Below, one piece after another: positions 56,900-64,000 of a stretch of 64,000 nucleotides of DNA (its first letter is position 1; every line of letters starts with the position of its first letter). The stretch is from Helicoverpa zea (lineage: Eukaryota; Arthropoda; Insecta; Lepidoptera; Noctuidae). A program made the position numbers and the translations under genes. Location of the stretch: positions 11,036,001 to 11,100,000 of the forward strand of contig NC_061470.1 in NCBI RefSeq assembly GCF_022581195.2, written 5' to 3'. Under the pieces are notes generated by a model. That model saw nothing but the letters and a program-made list of their open reading frames with translations, was not told the origin of the DNA and ran no database searches.

Positions 56900-58290
56900 G
56901 AATAAAATAAGCCCAAACACGTGGTAGTTGCAACATACCGTTCAGGAGTTCCCTCGACTCTCTGTAGTCTCCATAATCAAATCAGCTCCAAACCTTCACT
57001 GTTTACCAGTACCCTCAAAAATACACTCACATGTCTGGTTTTGACTCGATGCGAGCCTACAATATTCAAGAGTTGCCCTCGATTTCTCAGGGTTTCCAGA
57101 TCCTCATCAGATCTTGGTCATCCGGATTGGCATCTTCCTTCTTTATGAAAAGTCTTTAACAATAAAAACTAGCGTTGCAACCTGTACAATCCTCTGAAAC
57201 TGCTTGTCTTTTATATTTTTCAAACGATCCTGGACATTCGTCTCCATTGAATTTTAATAAAATATTTATAGTCAAAGAAACGTCATACCATTCTGCACAA
57301 TTTAAAACTACTTTGATTCATGTCCGCCACTTTTTACAAAGCGGGTCAGATATGCCCAATGACCTTTAAGACATAATTTGTTATTTTCAATCAGATTTCT
57401 GAATGATGACTATAAAATGTTGCATATAAATAACTTTAACAAGGTACTGGCCTACTATTTTAGTTATATTATAAAATAAAAAAATATTAACTATTTTGAC
57501 TCTCACGAAATTACCGTTGGCGCGAGATTCACTTTTTATCTATACAGGATTTGTACGGAACCCTCGGTGCGCGAGTCCGACTCGCACTTGGCCGGTTTTT
57601 TTAGAAGAAAATCGATGCTCCGGAATAAAAAAAATATTTTTTGGAAAAAAATAAAACCGACTTCCAAAAACACTAAAAAGCAAAAAAAGAAAACTAATTT
57701 TAGGTGCATCGGCCTAGAAGTCGGCGTCTAAAGGATGTCCCTAAGTTATAATTTTGCCACCGACTTCTAGGCCGATGCACCTAAAATTAGTTTTTTTTTG
57801 CTTTTTAATGTTTTAGAAGTCGGTTTTTTTTTTTTAATGTTTTTTATTTTCAGCTTTTTAGTGATACGAATAGGTCACTATCCACATAACTGGAAAGTTC
57901 TCATTAATACGAATAATATAAGCCCAAACACGAGGTAGTTTTCATTTTCAGCTGTCTAGTTCCCTAGACCTTCTTTGGTCTCCATCATCAGGTCAGCTCC
58001 AAACCTTCACTGTTGAATAGTGCTATTAGGCATACATAAGAGTGTCAAGGTTTAACCCTATGTATGCCTACAACTTTCGAAAGTTGCCCTCAATTTCTCA
58101 GGGTTTCCATCATCAGATCCTGACCTGATGACCATGGGACCAACTGGCAGCTATTCCGCGTCGAACAAAAAAAGAATCACGTAAATCGGTCTATAAACCT
58201 CGGCGTAATCGATGTACATACATAGAAAGAAAAAAAAAAAACACCGGCCGAATTGAGAACCTCCTCCTTTTTGTGAAGTCGGTTAAAAAA
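56900..58290. repeat. Mosaic of dispersed-family fragments
   Basis: Reverse copies of the 'atctgatgatgg' family at about 56925-57115 and 57930-58140 (CCCTCGATTTCTCAGGGTTTCC; CTTTGGTCTCCATCATCAGG), an outer end of the 'gggttccgtaccc' family at 57555-57600 (GAGTCCGACTCGCACTTGGC), a palindrome around CGACTTCTAGGCCGATGCAC (57700-57830), and the 'gaggaggttctcaattcg' terminus at 58235-58285. No gene seen. Confidence -1.
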
Positions 58291-58369
58291 TAAAACACTG
58301 TTTTCAATTAGAAAAACTATACAACAAAACTACAATAAATGACACTTTATCAACTTGGAAAATATTTCA

Positions 58370-58600
58370 AAGTATAATAGGTTTCTAAAGTTGCTATAAT
58401 GCAACTTTTCCAAAAATAGAGATGAGCACAAGCCCAAGCTCATTATCTGATTAAGAACTTGATTACCCATAAGATTAAGAACGTTGGCTGCGGGGATATC
58501 ATGAGAATTGTGAACGAAATCATAGCGACTTCTAATTTTACCTCTAACGCCATCTATCGAGCTCGTTGGTAAACTTTCTACGTCACAAGAATGCAGGAAT
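58370..58600 (+). repeat. 'gaaaccatagcg' family, distal copy
   Basis: GAATTGTGAACGAAATCATA, CTTCTAATTTTACCTCTAAC and CGCCATCTATCGAGCTCG. The most diverged copy, about 9 kb from the array at 47.85-48.99 kb. Confidence -1.
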
Positions 58601-58614
58601 TTGCACAATTATAT

Positions 58615-58760
58615 TTCAACTAGCTTTCGCCCGCGGTTTCACCTGCGTTCCGTAGCCGGATGGTGACAAAAACTATCCTAAAACCTTCTCCCGGGTCTAA
58701 GTTACCTCCAATCTAATTTTCAGCCAAATCGGTCAAGCCGTTTTCATGTTATAGATTAAG
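58615..58760 (+). mobile_element. Interspersed element, 'gcggtttcacctgcgt' family, short variant
   Basis: Begins ACTAGCTTTCGCCCGCGGTT TCACCTGCGTTCCG and has CTCCCGGGTCTAAGTTACCT and ATCGGTCAAGCCGTTTTCA. The 5' start is shared with the copy at 28950, the body differs. Confidence -1.
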
Positions 58761-58764
58761 GCGA

Positions 58765-59400
58765 GGAAGTGGTCAACAATAATTCCATAACCGGCACGCG
58801 CATCTAAGGCGCCAAAAGGGGTCGGAGCGTCTGAGCGGGGCGAGGATAACAATACGCGCGCTAGCTTATAACTAAAAGTCGTAAGCGACAAAATGGTTTT
58901 GTAATTTTAATATTTAGAAATGATAATTTAATAAAAATTCCTACTACCATTTTAAAGAGTATGTATATACTCAACTACTAAAAAAGTTAAGAGGCTTAAA
59001 TCGGTCCCGTTTGCCCATAATATGTGAATCTCTTTTTAAAAAGAGGTATGTTTGATATATTTTTCTCTGTTATAAAAGTTATCTAATCATGTTTCTACAA
59101 CTAACAAAATAAGGCTTATATCATGAACTTTCAGGTAACCAAGTTGTATTTTGATCCGTTTTGTATTTACTGAGAAAAATTGACATCCTTGGCGCCAAAA
59201 ATTCCAATTCGTCCTCTTAAAGAGTTATACTTAATGATGTAGTTTTAGATAATTTAGTACTGGTTTGTAGGTAAATATTTTTTACAAAGTTAAAAATGAA
59301 AATATAATGTAATTAGGTACTTGTTCTTATAAAAAATATAGAGAATTTAACATTATTAATACATTTTTGGCAATATCTACGTAAAGCTCTAACCTTAAAT
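58765..59400. other. No feature recognised
   Basis: Intergenic AT-rich sequence with one GC-richer patch (58795-58865). No open frame, repeat match or signal that I can support. Confidence -1.
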
Positions 59401-59403
59401 TGT

Positions 59404-59690
59404 TTGGTTTGGTTTATACAAAAAAACCGGCCAGGTGCGAGTCGAAATCGCGCACGAAGGGTTCCGTATTATTATTTAGAAAATGAGCAAAAAAATCACG
59501 TTTGTTTTATGGGAGCCCCCCGAAATATTTATTTTATACTAGTTTTCAGTATTTGTTGTTATTGCGGCAACGGAAATACATACATCATTTGTGAAAATTT
59601 CAACTCTCTAACTATCACGGTTCATGAGATACAGCCTGGTGACAGACGGACGGTCGGACGGACCGAGGAGCGAAAACAATAGGGTCCCGT
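59404..59690 (+). mobile_element. 'gggttccgtaccc' family, short copy
   Basis: ACCGGCCAGGTGCGAGTCG, CGCGCACGAAGGGTTCCGTA, AATCACGTTTGTTTTATGGG AGCCCCC, AATTTCAACTCTCTAACTAT and AATAGGGTCCCGTTTTACC. Closely parallel to 62280-62575. The 92-codon frame over it is a by-product of the repeat. Confidence -1.
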
Positions 59691-59699
59691 TTTACCATT

Positions 59700-60590
59700 T
59701 GGGTTATAATATAGTAAAAGCCTAACTGAAAATAGGCATAATTATTAACCCAAACATAGATTTACAAAGATTTTAGATCCGTCAATCACAATTAACCCTT
59801 ACCTAAGATAAAATCTCTTTCAGTTGGTTGCGTTGTACGGCCTGTGACCTACTCATTATTGTTAAGCTTACATAATTAGTGGTTAACAGGATAATAATCT
59901 CGTGTCAATGTCGTGTATAATTCGAAATTAAGTTACGTATGTTAACTTTTGAGAATTTCCATATAGTTAACAAAAACTTTACTGTGGATATATATAAATA
60001 TCTACAAATGTTATAAAGCTAAAGAAATTGTTTGTTTGATTGAACGCGATAATCTCAGGAACCATTGGTTCGATATGAAAAAATATTTGGATAGCGGTGC
60101 CCCGGGACGTCATATTTTCCATCTATTTATATAATTCAATTAATTTATAAATTTATTATTGTCAATTTATTTCAATTTGCAGGTTAAGTGCGGTTACATA
60201 CCACTCAGTTAATTTTTCTTGCGAAATTAAAATAAATGTTATTCTTATTAACCAATTTAATAAATTGAACTGAATTGACTAATAAATATGAGCACATCCG
60301 TTGTCGCGGACAGGTAAATCGCACTAATTAGTCAACTAATCAATTAAACTAAATAAATTAGTCGATTACCAATGTGTCAGGATGTGAGCGATTTACTTAG
60401 CGTTAAAACTTATCGTTGAATGTATCAAAATCTTAGATAAACTAATAAAGAATTGAGTATTGAGTAAGATGTTAAATAGATGATGGATTTTGAAATTAAA
60501 ATAAAGTTCTATGTTGTAGAGTTTGTTTATTTTAGAAATACCTTCTCGGTCATTTGGGGTATTATTTGATCCACATGGAAAGCAAAAAGC
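59700..60590. other. No feature recognised
   Basis: AT-rich intergenic sequence. No supported gene, repeat or regulatory site seen. Confidence -1.
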
Positions 60591-60593
60591 AAA

Positions 60594-61245
60594 TCAAATC
60601 AAATCAAATCAAATCCTTTATTTGCATAAAACATGGTAGGAGACAAGATGTTCAGTAAAATATTGTGTACAGCATGTCTTGCCGTGGCATACGGCGCGCA
60701 ATAATCATATCAAATTATGAATTTAAACATTATACATTATAATCATATTAGTATTAAATAATTAAAAAAAATAAAAATAATAATAATAATAACTCTCAAA
60801 TTAATTAGACATTAAAATCAATTATGCTTTAATTGCTTTAAAAATCAATTAAAGCAGAGCAACGAAACATTATTTTATATATTATAGATTAAAGACAATT
60901 AAATATTAAATTCATCTTCATTCAAGAATTGATCAATACTATAATAACACTTATTGGCCAGAATCATTTTCAATTTATTTTTAAATACTTTGATATTACA
61001 ATTTTTTATATCGTTAGGGATTTTATTATATATTTTTGGCGCCATACATAATACGCTTTTTCCTGCCAGAGTTGTGTTTGCCCTATGTAGACACAGTCTA
61101 TTACTATTAAGTTTGCGCCTGTTCCTTTTTACCACATCAGATAATTGTTCAAATAGATGAGAGTTTTTATGGACGAACAGTGCTATCTCTAATATGTATA
61201 GTGACGGAAGTGTCAAAATTTTATGCGACATAAAGAACGGTTTAC
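60594..61245 (-). pseudogene. 5'-truncated LINE: reverse transcriptase C-terminus and 3' tail
   Basis: On the minus strand, 61231-60899 encodes 110 residues: MSHKILTLPSLYILEIALFV, FEQLSDVVKRNRRKLNSNR, GKSVLCMAPKIYNKIPNDIK, FKNKLKMILANKCYYSIDQF LNE. This is the conserved C-terminal end of Jockey/CR1-like ORF2 proteins in insects ('KFYNKLP..IKN....FKxKLKxFLxxKxYYS'). A 3' UTR follows to an (AAATC)n-type tail at about 60594-60617. Open over the fragment, so recent, but truncated at its 5' end and lacking the catalytic domain. Confidence -1.
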
Positions 61246-61249
61246 AAGA

Positions 61250-62275
61250 GTCAGTGGAATCTAAGCAGAGTACTTACCTACTTATTATATATATAGACAC
61301 GTTTATCCTCATTAAAATCTTCACACATACCTAGTGGCAAACTTGATAGTTAGAATTGAAAATAATATTTTTTTTTATAAAAATTAAAAGTTAATAAACT
61401 TATACTAATAACTTCGGTAATCAATCAATATTTATTCGCAGATCAAATATAAACAAAGTCACGAAATTGTTCTAGTTACACTATAAACTGCCCAATTATG
61501 AAGCTGAGTGTACATGAGCCCAGTTACCGGATTATCCACGGTCATGCACGCAGTGTGTAATGGCCTAATAGTTTATTTCTTATACATTACTCTTACGTAA
61601 ATTTAGTTTTGACCCCGTCAATTTATTGCAAATCAAACTTATTATTTAATAGGTATTCATATTCATGTTATATATACATACCTACTCTAGATTAGACTAG
61701 TTTAAATAAAAAGTATTATTATTTTTTGCACCGAATTTACTGAATCGATATGAAAAATTCTTCCATTGCTGGGAAGCTACTCTACCCCCGCGTGACAGGC
61801 TATATTTTATCAGGGGACGGGTAGTACTCGTAGTTTCCATGGGAAACACAACATGGAATACAGGGAGAAACTAAATAAAAAATATTTTTTTTAGTAAGAA
61901 AGTCATGAAATTATTAAAATTTTTGTTTAAAATGGTAAAATTAAATATAATTAGGTATCTCTCAGTTATAAATAAAGTGCTTTGTAATGAATTATAACAA
62001 TGAATTGTTTCCGGATTAAAAGTGAACAGTAATGGAATATTGTTAAGTAATAATATTTATGGTGATGTAATTTTTAATAGTTCTTTGTTTCCTATAAGCT
62101 GCGAATTAACAATCATTTATCTGATAACCAACGAAACCATAACGAGGAACAACTTATACATTTTTACATAAAAACAAAAAAAAAAAAACAGCGAAAGAGA
62201 AATAAGGATTTTTGATTAACCGAAACTATAACAACTAAATATTTTAATGTCAACCACATAAACTAATCAAATTTA
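61250..62275. other. No feature recognised
   Basis: AT-rich intergenic sequence without supported genes or clear repeats. Confidence -1.
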
Positions 62276-62279
62276 AAAA

Positions 62280-62575
62280 AAAAACCGGCCAAGTGCGAGT
62301 CGGACTCGCGCACGAAGGGTTTCGTACCGATTTATAAAACGGACAAAAAAATCACGTTTGTTGTATGGGAGCCCCCTAAAATATTTATTAAATTCTAGTT
62401 TTCAGTATTTGTTGTTATAGCGGCAATAATAATACATCATCTGTGAAAATTTCAACTCTCTAACTAACACGGTTCATGAGATACAGCCTGATGACAAACG
62501 GATGGACGGACAGAGGAGCGAAAACAATAGGGTCCCGTTTTACCCTTTGGGTACGGAACCCTAAAAAACTAACAT
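62280..62575 (+). mobile_element. 'gggttccgtaccc' family, full short copy
   Basis: ACCGGCCAAGTGCGAGTCGG ACTCGCGCACGAAGG at the left end; GTACGGAACCCTAAAAA at the right. Interior AATCACGTTTGTTGTATGGG AGCCCCC and CACGGTTCATGAGATACAGC. Useful as the family reference in this window. Confidence -1.
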
Positions 62576-62679
62576 TTTTGGCAGTTAGCTATAAGTGTCA
62601 TTATTACATCCATTGTGTTTCATTTGATATTGTTACAGATTATCCAATTAATAACTGCCATTATAATAAAATGATGCCT

Positions 62680-62723
62680 AACTTTAATAATAAAACCAGG
62701 TGATCGGTTTTATTATTAAAGTT
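62680..62723. repeat. Perfect hairpin, 18-bp arms
   Basis: AACTTTAATAATAAAACC (62680-62697), loop AGGTGATC, exact reverse complement at 62706-62723. Confidence -1.
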
Positions 62724-63036
62724 AGTAGTAGTTAGTACACCATCAGATTAACCTTTAACGAGAGGTTAACTGCCAGATAAAGTCTAAGGTAACACACAAC
62801 TTTGTGTTTGACCTCACGTCAATGTTTCAGGTCAAAAGTGCGTAAGTATTGTATTGTATGAACAAAACCTTTAATGGTTATTGTGAATAAAGATTAGATA
62901 GTTGTTTGTAAGTATTTATTTATTGTTATTTTGTAATATACTATTTTACGATTTATAAGAACGAGATGGCCGATTTGAAGATCGGTTTTAGGCCCACCGA
63001 CATTTATGTCGGTTGTTGTCGGTAGGTAGGTACATG

Positions 63037-63120
63037 CGTTTATCATCATCATCATCATCATCAGCCTATCGCAGTCCACTGCTGGACATAGGCCTCTCCA
63101 AGTGCATGCCACTGAGATGG
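63037..63120 (-). mobile_element. Lepidopteran dispersed repeat with (ATC)n tail
   Basis: A run of ATC repeats (about 63040-63062) followed by AGCCTATCGCAGTCCACTGC TGGACATAGGCCTCTCCAAG. A very common lepidopteran repeat end; the microsatellite marks its tail. Confidence -1.
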
Positions 63121-63124
63121 TTTT

Positions 63125-64000
63125 ATAAAGGTCAGTTTTTTTAAAACCACAATTTGTCCGAGAAAATTAACCTTAGTAAAATTCTGGAACTCCCTCCCAC
63201 TGTGGGTGCAGTGGAAAGGATCATATGATTATTACTCATAAAAAAAGTTAAAATACTGCTTAGTTACCTAACGTGCTCTGCATATTCTTATTTCCCACTC
63301 AACCTTGACCATAACCCGTCGGTACCTGTCACAGATTAACCAACAAAGTAGATGGTACACCTAACTGATATCTTAGTGTCGCAAGTTAAGCAAAAATCGT
63401 GGTCCAGCGACCCCATCGTGTGTCGTAATGTACTTAGCGTCAATTAAGGTAAGAACTCGCAATCAGGAAAATTCACCTGTGTTGCTTCATATGTATAAAC
63501 TAGAAAACTAGATTCGCTGTCAGCCCTGAGGGTTCTGTAGTTAAATAGAAGGAATTGATTGACAAATTGCAGCTTTGTATAATTCGTATGGTATGAAAAT
63601 CAAATGTCACGTAAACGGGTGAATTATTTAACATTTAAGTATTTTATTAGTTATAGAGTGCTTAAACGTCGGTTTAACGAGAAGCAGCCAATTCTAATAA
63701 ATGAAATATCGATTAAATATCTCCAATACTTGAAGATATATATTCTGTTTAGGACTTATGACCCGTACTTAATAGCTTGAGCTTGGTAGTAATTTAAACG
63801 ACCGATTACGTAAACGACTGTCGTTGATATTGACCCATAAGCTAATGACATGTATCTTTCCTTAGTACTCTGCTGCATCCAGGCTAGACAGATTATAATG
63901 TGTTTCAATGTGGATGGATAGAGAAAAAATGTGAGTACCTACTTAAATTATAACGTAAAGGGCAGAGCAGAAGTGGTATGTAAAAATGATTGGTCTTTAT
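63125..64000. other. No gene recognised
   Basis: AT-rich intergenic sequence. A short stretch at 63185-63235 (CTCCCTCCCACTGTGGGTGC) resembles the retroposon tail at 44.9 kb, diverged. Nothing else supported. Confidence -1.

Overview
This is a eukaryotic, AT-rich, intron-rich window that reads as insect nuclear DNA and most probably Lepidoptera (moth or butterfly). The support is a set of interspersed repeats I recognise as typical of that order (several tRNA-headed SINEs, the 'gcggtttcacctgcgtcccgt' family, RTE-type LINE tails) together with two insect genes whose short GC-rich exons sit in AT-rich introns. No bacterial genes, CRISPR array, rRNA or functional tRNA gene was found.

Layout. From 1 to about 34.1 kb, plus strand: the 3' three quarters of a ubiquitin-specific protease 32 (Usp32) gene. 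I could trace 23 coding exons (1837..30898), all joining in frame through GT-AG introns into 1394 residues: EF-hand, DUSP domain, ubiquitin-like segment, split USP catalytic domain with Cys, His and Asp all present, and a C-terminal CAAX box (CTIV). The first exons lie left of the window. From about 34.17 kb to 43.06 kb, minus strand: a complete ten-exon GMC oxidoreductase (glucose dehydrogenase [FAD, quinone]-like, 635 residues). The two genes are tail to tail, their likely poly(A) signals only about 95 bp apart. From 43.1 to 64 kb: no gene seen, but a dense graveyard of nested transposable elements: retroposons with intact target-site duplications, TA-flanked MITEs, a large foldback, a tandemly repeated 410-bp family, a 2.3-kb element nested in another repeat, and a LINE 3' end at 60.6-61.2 kb.

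Most unusual feature. Inside Usp32 an almost perfect 117-bp tandem array (35 copies plus 26 nt, 7520..11640; one substitution noticed) has expanded. Each unit holds the 3' 87 nt of a DUSP-coding exon, its 5' splice donor and 30 nt of intron, so the transcript offers 35 extra identical exon-end/donor modules before a single real acceptor. Comparison with the founding exon shows how the unit formed: a 125-bp duplication that lost 8 nt, and whose junction creates a CACGTG E-box in every unit. A second Usp32 exon (27485..27670) carries a two-copy 130-bp duplication of the same design (exon end + donor + 23 nt of intron).

Exon boundaries come from reading frame, GT-AG signals and remembered USP32 and GMC family patterns; no transcript data were available. 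TE family names are given only where coding or structural hallmarks support them.
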